From positions 372,001-436,000 of the forward strand of contig NZ_SRUZ01000004.1 of the NCBI RefSeq assembly GCF_004791165.1: 64,000 nucleotides of DNA, read 5' to 3'. A program made the translations under genes and the position numbers. Positions 8,271-18,435 of the stretch are shown piece by piece. The notes below the pieces were generated by a model. It had not been told where the DNA came from and ran no database searches. It saw only the letters and a list, made by a program, of their open reading frames with translations. Position 1 is the stretch's first letter; the number at the start of each line of letters is the position of its first letter. Source of the stretch: Mesorhizobium sp. M8A.F.Ca.ET.218.01.1.1 (GTDB lineage: Bacteria > Pseudomonadota > Alphaproteobacteria > Rhizobiales > Rhizobiaceae).

Positions 8271-9368
8271 ATGATCCGCAAGGCGTTTTTTTGGTTGGCT
8301 GCGTCTTTACTCGCCGGCGCCATGACCCTGTCCGCGCAAGCTGCCGATAAGGTGGTCAACCTTTACGACTGGTCGGACTACCTGGATCCCACGGTCATCC
8401 ACGACTTCACCAAGGAAACCGGTATAAAGGTCGTTTACGACGTTTTTGACTCCAACGAGATCCTCGAGACCAAGCTGCTTACCGGCGGCTCCGGCTACGA
8501 CGTGGTCGTACCAAGCGCCAGTTTCCTGGCCCGCCAGGTCGCGGCCGGCGTCTTCCGCAAGCTTGACAGGTCGAAGCTGCCCAATATTGCCAACATGTGG
8601 GACGTCATCGAGCAGCGCACCGCCAAGTACGATCCGGGCAACCAATATTCGGTGAACTACATGTGGGGCACGGTGGGTTTGGGGTACAACACCTCGAAGA
8701 TCAAAGCTGCACTTGGTGTCGATAGACTCGATAGTTGGGACGTCGTCTTCGATCCCGAGAAGTTGAAGAAGCTTGCCGATTGTGGTGTCTACATGGTCGA
8801 TTCGCCCACCGAAATCCTGCCCATCACGATGAACTATCTCGGGCTGAACCCCGAGAGCACCTCGCCGGCAGATTTCGACAAAGCCAACGAGGCGTTGATG
8901 CGTATCCGGCCCGACATCCGCAAAATCGAGTCATCCGAGTACGTCAACGCTTTGGCTGACGGGGATATTTGCCTCGCGATTGGCTGGTCGGGCGACGTCC
9001 TGAAGGCGCGTGATCGCGCCGCTCAAGCCGGTGGCGGCATCACAATTGCCTACTCGATACCTCGGGAAGGCACGGTCATGTGGTTCGACCAGCTGGCAAT
9101 CCCAAAAGATGCACCGCACGTGGACGAAGCGACTGCCTTCATCAACTACCTGATGAAGCCTGAAGTCGCCGCCAAGAACACGAATTATGTGTTTTTCGCC
9201 AATGGCAACACATCTTCACAAAAATTCGTTGCAAGAAGCATTCTTGGCGACCCGGCGATCTATCCTGACGATGCCACGTTGCAGAAGCTTTTCACCGTTT
9301 TTCCCTACGATCAGAAGACGCAGCGCGTAGCGACGCGCACCTGGACCAAAATCATCACAGGTCAGTAG
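8271..9368 (+). CDS. Periplasmic polyamine-binding protein (PotF-like), orphan
   Basis: A 365-residue extracellular solute-binding protein. I start at ATG 8271, which gives a Sec signal peptide (RKAFFWLAASLLAGAMTLSAQA). The mature start KVVNLYDWSDYLDP and the segments GSGYDVVVPSASFLARQ, VNYMWGTVGLGYN and DICLAIGWSGDV are those of spermidine/putrescine-binding proteins of the PotF type. It would deliver polyamines to an ABC importer, but no permease or ATPase genes are adjacent: the next gene is a cyclase on the other strand. It therefore either shares a distant transporter or acts in sensing. Confidence 0.88.
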   Translation: MIRKAFFWLAASLLAGAMTLSAQAADKVVNLYDWSDYLDPTVIHDFTKETGIKVVYDVFDSNEILETKLLTGGSGYDVVVPSASFLARQVAAGVFRKLDRSKLPNIANMWDVIEQRTAKYDPGNQYSVNYMWGTVGLGYNTSKIKAALGVDRLDSWDVVFDPEKLKKLADCGVYMVDSPTEILPITMNYLGLNPESTSPADFDKANEALMRIRPDIRKIESSEYVNALADGDICLAIGWSGDVLKARDRAAQAGGGITIAYSIPREGTVMWFDQLAIPKDAPHVDEATAFINYLMKPEVAAKNTNYVFFANGNTSSQKFVARSILGDPAIYPDDATLQKLFTVFPYDQKTQRVATRTWTKIITGQ

Positions 9369-9412
9369 GGCGGTTGCGCCTTCCGACGAACAGCTGAATG
9401 TTCACGGCTTCG

Positions 9413-11158
9413 TCAATCCGCAATACCTGCTTTCCGCAGGCCATCCAGCCAGTGCTCCAAGTCCTCCTGGCGGCGATATGGAGAGTCGCGCTTGTAGTCG
9501 GATAGAGTGAAACCTGGTTTGCATTCAAGGCATCTGCCCCAGGCCGATCGTGCCTCTTCGGCGCGTCCTAGCTGGCCTAAACACGCAGCCAGATTGGCAA
9601 ATCCCCGATCATAGTTGTTGTTATCCCAGCGGCGGAACGACCGTAGTGACGCCTCATAGTCGCCGAGTAGATAATGCGTAAAGGCGAGCAGTTCGTGGAT
9701 ATCGCGGTCTTCTAGTGGATTGAGCCGTTGCAGCCGCTCGCCTACCTCGCGAGCCTTTGCGAGCTGACCGTCCCAAAGAGAGATGTAGCCGACCCAGTTG
9801 AGTGCCAAAGCATTTGTAGGTCCGAGCACGAGCGCGCGTTGTCCGTGGGTCTCCGCAGTCTCGAAGTCGCCCTTCCATGCATATAGAGCAGCAACAACCG
9901 ACTCTGCGAGCCCGCTGGCGTCGCCGAGTTCAATCGCTCGCAGGGCCGACTGCATCGCCAACGCCTTGAGACCTCCGTCGGCCCTGAAAGCGGAGAGCGT
10001 CGCGTAGGCGTCAGCTAGGCATGCATGCGCCCGCGCCGAATCGGGCTGCCCGCGAAGAGCCAACTTGAAAAACTCAATAGCGGCGATGGTGTCATCTTCC
10101 GTAAAACGGTGCGCGGCCTCGATCCCGCGCAAAAATGCGTCATAGGCACCCAGGCTTGTTTTCGTCTGCCTGGCCCGGGCGATTTCTGCGGTTCCAACCT
10201 TGCCGACCAGTGCCCAGGCGATTCGTTCTGTCACCTCGTCTTGCACGGCGAAGAGGTCGTCGATGCTTCGATCATAACGTTCAGCCCACACGTGATTTCC
10301 GGACGAAGCCTCTATTAGCTGCGCCGTGATCCTTACCCGTGCTCCAGCCTTCCGAACGCTCCCCTCAACGACGTAGCGTACCCCGAGCTTCCTTCCCACC
10401 TCAGTAGTGTTTACGGATCTTCCTTTGAAGACGAATGAGGAATTGCGAGCAATCACAAACAGGCTTTGGCTACGGCTCAGTTCCGTGATCAGGTCCTCAG
10501 TTATTCCATCCGAGAAATACTCCTGTTCAGGATCTGCCGACATATTGGCAAAGGGGAGGACCGCGACCGACGGCTTGAACGGAAGTGGCAAATCATTCGC
10601 CGATTCGATAGCGATCGAACCTTCTTGTGCCTGCTCTCCCGTGCCTACCCGGTAGGCACGAACCGCCCCAGCTATGTTCTTCATCGCTTGATCGCCAAGG
10701 TCGACGATCTCGTAAGGAAGTTTGCCATTAACCTGATCGTAAACGCTGCGCCCAATAACGACGCCCCCGGGCTCGCTGACCTTTTCCAGCCTCGCAGCAA
10801 TGTTCACGCAGTCGCCGTAGATGGTCGTCTCATCCAGGATGACCTCACCAGCGTTGATGCCCATTCTGAAGGCCATGCGCCGCTCTGAGGGAAGATCTGT
10901 GTTGCGCAACGTTATGCGCTCTTGCGTCTCGACGGCGAATTGCAACGCATCGACGGCGCTGGGAAACTCGATCAGCAGACTATCGCCCGCAGTTCCGACC
11001 AGCCGGCCTCTGAATTGCGCTACCTTTGGGTCGATCACTTCGGCTCTCAGTGCCTTTAGATGAGAGAGCGTCCCGGCCTCATCTGCCCCCATCAAACGCG
11101 AGTAACCAGCTACATCGGCCGCCAAAACCGCCACAAGCTTTCGTTCCGGGCGCGCCAA
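9413..11158 (-). CDS. Class III adenylate/guanylate cyclase with TolB-like and TPR domains (1)
   Basis: A 581-residue protein. Residues 1-170 are a cyclase homology domain with the metal-binding Asp in LAADVAGYSRLMGADE, AGDSLLIEFPS for the second metal site and the transition-state pair in CVNIAARLE. It is probably catalytically competent. Residues about 190-330 are the TolB/FlgO-like module (PSVAVLPFANMSADPEQEY; ITEDLITELSRSQS) and the rest are TPR-like helices (LALNWVGYISLWDGQLAKA). No signal peptide or membrane helix is evident, so it is probably cytosolic. It is the first of four similar genes within 9 kb. Its signal and output are unknown. Confidence 0.9.
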   Translation of the reverse strand: MARPERKLVAVLAADVAGYSRLMGADEAGTLSHLKALRAEVIDPKVAQFRGRLVGTAGDSLLIEFPSAVDALQFAVETQERITLRNTDLPSERRMAFRMGINAGEVILDETTIYGDCVNIAARLEKVSEPGGVVIGRSVYDQVNGKLPYEIVDLGDQAMKNIAGAVRAYRVGTGEQAQEGSIAIESANDLPLPFKPSVAVLPFANMSADPEQEYFSDGITEDLITELSRSQSLFVIARNSSFVFKGRSVNTTEVGRKLGVRYVVEGSVRKAGARVRITAQLIEASSGNHVWAERYDRSIDDLFAVQDEVTERIAWALVGKVGTAEIARARQTKTSLGAYDAFLRGIEAAHRFTEDDTIAAIEFFKLALRGQPDSARAHACLADAYATLSAFRADGGLKALAMQSALRAIELGDASGLAESVVAALYAWKGDFETAETHGQRALVLGPTNALALNWVGYISLWDGQLAKAREVGERLQRLNPLEDRDIHELLAFTHYLLGDYEASLRSFRRWDNNNYDRGFANLAACLGQLGRAEEARSAWGRCLECKPGFTLSDYKRDSPYRRQEDLEHWLDGLRKAGIAD

Positions 11159-11259
11159 GATGCCTCCTCGCTACAAGCACGTCACTTGGTTTTGGTATGA
11201 GGGTAGCACTCGTATCAGCGCCCAACCAGCGGCGTGAGAACGGCCGCTTTGGTCCGCAT

Positions 11260-13044
11260 TCAGTCCGGCAAGCCCGCCATGCGCAAACCGTCCATCAGAT
11301 GATCGTGATCCTTTTGATGCTGATACCAGGCTGCGCCGCGCCAGAACTCATCCCAATCCTTGAGTCGGCGGCCCGGGAAGACCACCATGTCATCTTCGGC
11401 AACGCGCAGAAACTCTTCCAGCGTGGCATTCGCTTCGCCTAGCCGTCCGGCGTACGCATAGCTTGCTGCCAAAATTCCTCGAATTTCATTGATCGGCTCT
11501 GGAATCGAGTTCAATGACGCAACAGCGTCATCATAGCGGTGTGCGGTGAAATAGGCCCAGCCCATGCCCCATGGATACCAGGCGAAATCATAAGGGTTCT
11601 GCCGCCTCGACAATTCGAACTGCTCAATCGCCGCTTCGGGTCGTCCAATGGTGTGGAGGAAATACGCGTAGTAGCCCCTCGCTTCCGTGTCATTCGGATT
11701 ATTCTGAAGGGCTTTTTCGAGATGGAACCGCGCTTCATCATATTCGCCCCTGGCATTATGCACCATGCCAAGGATCCAGCGAGCGTTGTTGTCGGTATCG
11801 TCGAGCTTGACCGCCCGCCTCGCAAAATCGATCGCTTCAGCGCGCAGTCGATCGCGATGCTCCGACCAATAGGCCATTTGGGCCACAAAACAACAATACG
11901 CGTAGCAGGCGTGGGCTTGGGAACTGGCCGGGTCGGCCTCAACCGCTCGGCGCGCCAGTATCCGGGCCTGTTCGCCGTCACTTCTCGTAAACTTGATGAT
12001 GCACGCCCTTGCACGCAAAACCAGGTCATAGGCTTTGAGCGCATTCGGGCTGAGGCTGACCGCGCGCTCGCGCCAAGCCGCCTCTACCCGACCGCCCACC
12101 GTGGCGGCTACCGCCCGAGCCAGTTCGTCTTGGATGGCAAATAGGTCCAGCAGGTCGCGGTCATAGCGCTCAGCCCAAACATGATTGCCGGTGGCAGCAT
12201 CCACGAGTTGCGACGTAACGCGGATTCGTCTGCCCGATTTCCTCACGCTTCCTTCTACGACGTAACGCGCTCCCATCTTGCGGCCAAATTCTTTTACTTC
12301 GATCGCCTGGCCCTTAAAGGCAAAGCACGAATGGCGGGCGATGACGAACAGCGAACGGAAGCGCGACAGTTCCGTGATGATATCCTCGGTGATGCCGTCT
12401 GAGAAATACTCCTGTTCCGGATCGCCGCTCATATTGTTGAAGGGGAGTACGGCGATCGACGGCTTCTCACTTTGGACGGGCGCCACACTGACCAATTGCG
12501 AGTGCTTCGCGTCGGGAAAGAGGTTGACGTTGTAGATGCGCACCGGCCGCTCAATGTTCTTGAGATTCTGCTCGCCCGTATCTTCAAACTCGAGTGCGAA
12601 CCTGTTGCCCAGACTGTCCCGGACCGAGCCGGATACCGCAACGCCGCCCGGCCTAGCCATGCTTTCGATCCGTGCCGCGATGTTAACGCCATCCCCAAAG
12701 ATGTCGTCGTCCTCGATGATGATATCGCCGAGGTTGATGCCGATGCGGAATTCAATGCGCCTGTCGGCGGGCACTTCTGCGTTACGCGCCTGCATATTGT
12801 GTTGAATCTCGGCGGCACAGGCCACCGCATTTAGCACGCTCGGAAACTCTACCAGAAAGCCATCACCTGTTAGCTTGACTATCCTTCCCTGATGCTCCGC
12901 GATCTTCGTGTCCACCAGTTCGCGGCGATGAGCCTTGAACATCGACAGCGTTCCGTTCTCGTCGAGGCCCATGAGCCTGGAGTAACCGACCACATCGGCT
13001 GCGAGGATGGCGGCAAGGCGGCGCTGACTGCGTTCTTTGGCCAT
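11260..13044 (-). CDS. Class III adenylate/guanylate cyclase with TolB-like and TPR domains (2)
   Basis: A 594-residue protein with the same layout as its neighbour. The cyclase domain has LAADVVGYSRLMGLDENG, LTGDGFLVEFPSVLNA, FRIGINLGDIIIEDDDIFG and VNIAARIESMARPGGV. A TolB-like segment follows (PSIAVLPFNNMSGDPEQEY) and then TPR-like repeats (NTEARGYYAYFL; ASYAYAGRLGEANATLEEF). The metal and transition-state residues are in place. It lies 101 bases upstream of cyclase 1 on the same strand but is diverged in sequence, so this is an old paralogue rather than a fresh duplication. Its regulatory input is unknown. Confidence 0.9.
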   Translation of the reverse strand: MAKERSQRRLAAILAADVVGYSRLMGLDENGTLSMFKAHRRELVDTKIAEHQGRIVKLTGDGFLVEFPSVLNAVACAAEIQHNMQARNAEVPADRRIEFRIGINLGDIIIEDDDIFGDGVNIAARIESMARPGGVAVSGSVRDSLGNRFALEFEDTGEQNLKNIERPVRIYNVNLFPDAKHSQLVSVAPVQSEKPSIAVLPFNNMSGDPEQEYFSDGITEDIITELSRFRSLFVIARHSCFAFKGQAIEVKEFGRKMGARYVVEGSVRKSGRRIRVTSQLVDAATGNHVWAERYDRDLLDLFAIQDELARAVAATVGGRVEAAWRERAVSLSPNALKAYDLVLRARACIIKFTRSDGEQARILARRAVEADPASSQAHACYAYCCFVAQMAYWSEHRDRLRAEAIDFARRAVKLDDTDNNARWILGMVHNARGEYDEARFHLEKALQNNPNDTEARGYYAYFLHTIGRPEAAIEQFELSRRQNPYDFAWYPWGMGWAYFTAHRYDDAVASLNSIPEPINEIRGILAASYAYAGRLGEANATLEEFLRVAEDDMVVFPGRRLKDWDEFWRGAAWYQHQKDHDHLMDGLRMAGLPD

Positions 13045-13529
13045 TTGGCAACGCGTTGACCTAGAGCGAAGAAATCACAAGGATTGTATGTGCCCTAAAG
13101 TATGAAGTCTATCGCGCCCCTTTGGCGGCCATTCAGCAGCCGCCTATCCCCTTAGGGTCAGTCGTGGAAAATTGGCCACGAATGTGGGTGCCAGCCATCA
13201 CCTTTCTTGCAGCACTCGATCATGGTGCGCCGTTTAATTAGCCACACCATCAGCATGGCTGACCCGCCGGATAAAGATTCAGGGTTACGCGGGCTCGGTT
13301 CGACGGCAGCTTTGCGCCTCGTTGTCAGTCTGTCGGACCCCATGATCGCCAATCCCAAAGCGGCCAATCGCTCGACCAATCTGTCCTAGCCGCCCGCCCT
13401 TCGGACGGAGGACCGTGCTCGAAAGCAAGTGGGCGACTGCTGGAAGAATTAAGAAGGCGAAGAGATATCTTGCAGGACCAGCATCCTAGCCTTTACGGGG
13501 TACAGCCGTTCGAACGGCGACGGCCCATT
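13045..13529. other. 485 bases without a recognisable gene
   Basis: Between two cyclase genes on the minus strand. Only short open frames are present (a 60-codon one on the plus strand near 13207-13389), and none has a ribosome site and composition together. I see no repeat or terminator that I would defend. Confidence 0.5.
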
Positions 13530-15253
13530 TCACTCCGACAAGCCTGCCTTCCGCAATCCGTTGAACAGGGGATCACCCGCTTCGCTGTCCGCATACGGGC
13601 TCATCGCGGCGACATCTCGCAAAGAGAGGTCCGGCTGGAGCTCCCGCGCCATCTCCACCGCCCGTGCCGCCTCGGATAGATGGCCAAGTTGGGCGTGAGC
13701 GGCCGCGAGCTGGAGCCACGCGCCATATTCCTTCTGTGGGACATTGCAGAGGGCGGCAATGGCTTCATCGTACCTCTCTAGGTCGATCAATATTCCGCCG
13801 CGAATCCACCAAAACCAATGCGGTGGGAATTTGCTCCTCTGCAGGGCATCGTCGATCTCGATCAACGCCTCTTCTGGCTGGCCGGCAAATCGCATCGCTT
13901 CCGCCCGGTCGGCGCGAATCTCCGCGTCAGCGGGATTGAGATCGACGGCACGGTTGAAATGCATGCTCGCACGTTCGTGCTGTCCCAGCCAGAGCGCGAC
14001 CATTGCGTTGGCCTGCTGGACGATTGCGTCGTTGCCGTCCAGTTCCAGGGCCCTTTGCGCGGCAAGGCGCGCCTCGTCTAGCGTTGATGGCTGGGCGTCG
14101 AACCAGTAGCTGCCGAGGTGCGCGATTGCCAGCATAGCGTGAGCCTGCGCAAAATCGGGATCGATGGAAATTGCACGATCAAAAAAGGGCGCAGCTGCTC
14201 TGTCGCTGGCCCGCCGGGCGACTTCTCTTCCTTGGAGGAAGAAGTCGTAGGCGGTCCAGCTCGACGTTGGCTTCTTGCGCAGTTGCGCTACGGCGGTGCT
14301 CATCATGTGCCCTTCGAGCGTCGCAACTATCGCCGAGACGACCTCATCCTGCACCGCGAAAATGTCGTGTGTTTCGCGGTCAAATCGTTCGGCCCAAATG
14401 TGGCTGCCGGTGCCGGCGTCGATTAGCTGCACGGTTATGCGTATCCGCTCGCCCGTTTTTCGCACGCTACCTTCGACAACAAAGCTCACCCCGAGATCGC
14501 CAGCGGCCAGCACAGGGTTGACGCCTTTGCTGCCAAGTTGAAACGAGGCATGACGAGCCGCTACGGAAAGGTTCTTGAACCGGGACAGCTCGGTAATGAT
14601 GTCCTCGGTGATGCCGTCTGACAGATATTTCTGGTCGGATCGCCGCTGAGATTGTCCAGCGGCAGGATGGCTATCGACGGCTTGTTAGAAACGGGTGAGA
14701 TCGTCTGGGGTGCCATAGGCACGGCTCTAGGTCGGGAACGATAGACCCGAACTGGCGTGGCGATATTCTTGAGCTGTCGTTCGCCCGCGTCCTCGAAGGC
14801 GGCGTCGACCTTGCCTCGTACCTCGTCGTGAACCTTGCCGGAAATGCATATGCCACCGGGCTCCGCCAGGGTCTCGAGGCGCGCGGCGATGTTGACGCCC
14901 TCACCATAGATGTCGGCACCTTCGCCGATGACGTCGCCGAGATTGATACCTACTCGGAGCACAATGCGACTCTGATCTGGCAAGTTCGCGTTCGCTCCTA
15001 CCATCTTTCGTTGCAGCTCGATCGCCGCGGCCACCGCGTTTACCGCACTGGCGAACTCCGTCAGCACGCCGTCACCCAAAAATTTGACGATGCGGCCGCC
15101 GTACTCGCGCACTGTAGGCTGCAGGATCAAGGTCCGACGCTTCTTAAGCGCCGCAAGTGTGCCCACTTCATCGGCCTCCATCAGCCGCGAATATCCGACT
15201 ACATCCGCAACGAGGATGGCGGCCAACCGGCGGAGCACGCGTTCTTCGGCCAC
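13530..15253 (-). pseudogene. Cyclase/TolB-like/TPR gene (3), frameshifted
   Basis: Two adjoining frames make one protein of about 574 residues. The first (15253 to about 14637) carries the cyclase domain (LVADVVGYSRLMEADEVGT; LGDGVLTEFASAVNA; VNIAARLETLAEPGG) and the start of the TolB-like module, PSIAILPLDNLSGDP. There it shifts frame. The second frame resumes at once with DQKYLSDGITEDIITELSRF and runs through the TPR part to 13530. The joint at 14635-14640 needs one added base, which means a single-base deletion in the gene or in the assembly. If real, the product is a cyclase domain without TPRs. Confidence 0.85.
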
Positions 15254-15626
15254 CTGTGTAGGCCTCCTGCTACCAGCTGCGGTTGATGGTATTTGTGACT
15301 GTACGCAAAGTCCATTCCGGAGGACTAAGGGCCGAGCGCCCTCCTATAGCTCGACATCCGTCAAAAAGGGTGCCTTGAGGGGACAGCGGCGATCCACGGA
15401 GCGATGGGCGAGCGAGACATCGCCGCTATCCCTCCAGTTCAATTCCGCTGACCTTGGCGATGTCATAGGTGAGGGCGATGACATCATGACAATGCCCACG
15501 CCACCTGAAGGTCCGCTTTTGAAGATTCGTAGACCGATGCTACCCGTCTCTTATCGGCCCAAACTTCAACCGAGCCAACACCTGGGCGTTTCTCCCGTGG
15601 CCAATCATGGCCGAAGGAGAAATGAA
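15254..15626. other. 373-base gap with a scrap of cyclase coding sequence
   Basis: No full gene is present. On the plus strand, bases about 15450-15485 encode DLGDVIGEGDDI, which is the metal-site loop of the neighbouring cyclase family, yet the flanking codons are not cyclase-like. It looks like a recombination leftover in front of the integrase gene. Confidence 0.5.
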
Positions 15627-16259
15627 ATGGGACATTCTCATTACGAGCTCACCGCTCCTGATCGCCGCGCATGGAATGCGGGTAAAAAGGTCGGAACGAA
15701 ACGCCCGCTGAAACCTCGACAGATATGGGCGATCCGGTTCTTTCTAGATCGGGAGCGGCGCCTTCGTGATCGAGCCTTGTTCGATCTGGCAATCGACAGC
15801 AAGTTGCGCGGGTGCGATCTCGTTAAGATCAAGATTAGCACCTTGGTTCTCGGAGCGGAAATTCGGACCCGCGCGATGGTCGTGCAACAGAAGACTGGCC
15901 GACCGGTGCAGTTCGAGTTGATGAGCGACGCGCGATCCAGTCTTCTCGCGTGGCTGGAAGCGCGCGGCGGTACGGTCGATGACTATGCATTTCCGAGCAG
16001 CGTCGATCCAAAGGGTCATATGAGCACGAGACAGTATGCCCGCCTCGTCGATCAATGGGTTGTAGCAATCGGACTTCGACCTCAGGAATACGGCACGCAT
16101 TCGCTGAGGCGTACAAAAGCGTCCCTTATCTACAAGGCGACCGGTAACCTGCGCGCGGTCCAGATCTTGCTGGGCCACACCAAGATGGAGAACACAGTCC
16201 GGTATCTCGGGGTCGACGTAGAAGATGCCCTCGAGCTAGCCGAAGCGACGGAGGTCTGA
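15627..16259 (+). CDS. Tyrosine recombinase/integrase, short form
   Basis: A 210-residue protein starting at ATG 15627, with AAGGAGAA 6 bases upstream. It has the catalytic layout of tyrosine recombinases: Arg in SKLRGCDLVKI, HSLRRTKASLIY (His-x-x-Arg), the LLGHTKMENTV box and the final Tyr in VRYLGVDVEDAL. A separate N-terminal core-binding domain is reduced or absent. Close relatives are widespread, often as orphans, on rhizobial chromosomes and plasmids. It sits between a broken cyclase gene on one side and an intact one on the other, with no other phage or conjugation gene near. Its target site is not evident. Confidence 0.88.
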   Translation: MGHSHYELTAPDRRAWNAGKKVGTKRPLKPRQIWAIRFFLDRERRLRDRALFDLAIDSKLRGCDLVKIKISTLVLGAEIRTRAMVVQQKTGRPVQFELMSDARSSLLAWLEARGGTVDDYAFPSSVDPKGHMSTRQYARLVDQWVVAIGLRPQEYGTHSLRRTKASLIYKATGNLRAVQILLGHTKMENTVRYLGVDVEDALELAEATEV

Positions 16260-16481
16260 CTATCTGACTAAATTAGAAGCGGCTCTACTGTCTCGGTGGG
16301 GCCGCGAAGCGCCTCATGTCGGCCGCAGACACCAGCTCTGCCACTTCCTGGAAACAGACATTGGCGGCAACGACACTTCTGGACTTTTGCCTGCGACCCC
16401 GCGAAGCAATATCTCGACTTTCAGACACCAAGAATAGCTCGTACAGTCTCCCATGCTCAGCCCATCGACTGTGGGATTGGT

Positions 16482-18206
16482 ATGGCGGAACAGACGACGC
16501 GCCGGCTTTCGGCCATCCTAGCGGCCGACGTTGTCGGCTACTCCAGCATGATGGGTATCGACGAGGCAGGTACCGTTGCAGCACTGAGGGAGGTTTGGCA
16601 GGAGATCTTCAATCCCGCCGTAACCGCTCGTCACGGCCGCATCGTAAAGATTATGGGCGACGGAGCGCTGGTCGAATTTCCAAGTGTGGTGAGCGCTGTG
16701 GAATGCGCAGCGGCGATCCAGCGTTCGATGGGGCAGCGCAATCTCGCCGCTCGGGCCCCAATTCAGTTCCGTATTGGTATCAATCTTGGCGACATCATCG
16801 TTGATGGCGATGACATTTTCGGTGAGGGCGTGAACATCGCGGCGCGTATCGAGGCCATCGCCAAGCCAGGTGGCGTGTCGGTGTCCGCTTCTGTTCGTGA
16901 GAATGTCGGCAACAAGCTCGAACTGGCCTATGACGATACCGGTGAGCACAGCCTTAAGAACATCGGGCAGCCGATACGCGTGTACGATGTCGTTTTGGAC
17001 GCTGCGTTGCCCAAGACTGCCACCATGGCGCGCGCTTCGGGGACGCGGACCAAAGGCAGCGTAGCCGTGCTGCCGTTCTCCAACATGAGAGGAGATCCGG
17101 AGCAGGACTACTTTGCTGAAGGCATAGCGGAAGACATTCTGACTGAGCTCTCGCGCTTCCGAAACCTTTTCGTGATTGCCCGAAATTCATCTTTCTCATT
17201 TAAGGGCAAGGGCCTGAGTACTCAGGAAATCGCGAAGGCATTGAATGTCGAGTACATCGTAGCTGGTGGCGTGAGGCGTATCGGCAAACGCGTCCGCGTC
17301 GCGGCACAACTTATCCATAGCGCTACCGGTCAGGAAGTCTGGGCTGAACGCTATGATCGCGAAGTTGAAGATATCTTCGCCGTCCAAGACGAAGTAGTCC
17401 GGACTATCGTTGTCACGCTCGAATCGCGCCTTCAATTGGCCATAGCCAATGATGCCAGCAAGCGGAACCTCCCGAGCCTGGCGGCCTATGAATGCGTTCA
17501 ATTGGCAAAAAAGTATGTTGCCCTGCACGATGCTCCACGAGCAATGCCATTTGTGGATAGGGCTCTTCAGCTAGATGCTGAGTACGCCGTTGCTTATGCT
17601 ATGCGAGCCGCCACGTCCTACGTGCAGTACCTCGAAAGCGCGCAAGCGAGCACGCTCGACGAAATGGCGGCCGCCGCTCGAACCGCCATTGGCTTGGATG
17701 AAGGCGACTCCAATGGGCACGCGCTACTCGGAATGGCCCTGGTCCTCAAACAGCAATACGAGTTGGCAGCCTCTTATCTGGAACGGGCCATCAGCCTAAA
17801 TCCGGCCAATGCCGTTGCGATAGCATACCAGGCAGAGCTGCTCCTGCGAAACGGTGACTTCGCTACAGCGCTCAAGACGATGGATGAGTTGCTTCAACGC
17901 GATCCAATTCCTGCGACATGGCACTGGGAAATCCGAGGCATGGCTCTGCTGATGCTGCGAAGATATCAAGAAGCGATCTTGGCATTTTCTCGGCAAGTCC
18001 GCCCTTTCTGGTACATTCATGGCGACCTAGCGATGTGCCATGCACGCCTCGGTCACTTAGGTGAGGCGAAGGCGGAAATTGAGAAACTCATGTCAGTAAT
18101 GCCTCAGATGACGATTGGCCGGTATGTCGAAATCGAACCATTTCGAAAACAGGAGGATCGCGACTTTATGGCCGAGAGCCTTCGGCTGGCTGGACTTCCT
18201 GAGTAG
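16482..18206 (+). CDS. Class III adenylate/guanylate cyclase with TolB-like and TPR domains (4)
   Basis: A 574-residue protein. I start at ATG 16482 (MAEQTTRRLSAILAADVVGY), as in its paralogues, and not at the longer open frame upstream. The cyclase domain is complete (GDGALVEFPSVVSAVE; FRIGINLGDIIVDGDDIFG; VNIAARIEAIAKPGGV). The TolB-like module SVAVLPFSNMRGDPEQDYF follows, then TPR-like helices up to about residue 560 (AHALLGMALVLKQQYELAA-type units). Unlike the other three it is on the plus strand, beyond the integrase, so the group was rearranged. It is probably an active cytosolic cyclase; the effector is unknown. Confidence 0.9.
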   Translation: MAEQTTRRLSAILAADVVGYSSMMGIDEAGTVAALREVWQEIFNPAVTARHGRIVKIMGDGALVEFPSVVSAVECAAAIQRSMGQRNLAARAPIQFRIGINLGDIIVDGDDIFGEGVNIAARIEAIAKPGGVSVSASVRENVGNKLELAYDDTGEHSLKNIGQPIRVYDVVLDAALPKTATMARASGTRTKGSVAVLPFSNMRGDPEQDYFAEGIAEDILTELSRFRNLFVIARNSSFSFKGKGLSTQEIAKALNVEYIVAGGVRRIGKRVRVAAQLIHSATGQEVWAERYDREVEDIFAVQDEVVRTIVVTLESRLQLAIANDASKRNLPSLAAYECVQLAKKYVALHDAPRAMPFVDRALQLDAEYAVAYAMRAATSYVQYLESAQASTLDEMAAAARTAIGLDEGDSNGHALLGMALVLKQQYELAASYLERAISLNPANAVAIAYQAELLLRNGDFATALKTMDELLQRDPIPATWHWEIRGMALLMLRRYQEAILAFSRQVRPFWYIHGDLAMCHARLGHLGEAKAEIEKLMSVMPQMTIGRYVEIEPFRKQEDRDFMAESLRLAGLPE

Positions 18207-18435
18207 CGATGCCGGATTGGCGCGAGTGTTGGCGATGTCGTCGTAAAGTCAAATCAGGAACCTCGGCCTACCGGATCGAATGTCCGCTATCGCTTTTTTG
18301 GACGCCAGAAACTGCCGGTCGGCAAACGGCCCAGATTCGGTCGCACTGCAAGGCGCCTCATCTCGGTCATTCCCTCCAATAGCCGTGGCTCCAACAAGCG
18401 GACATCGCACGGTTGATCAAGGGGTGTCCTTTGAA

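Noticed and set aside
15084..15626. N-terminal extension of the integrase frame
   Set aside because: The first 180 codons overlap cyclase 3 antisense and the gap. The ribosome site and family start support ATG 15627.
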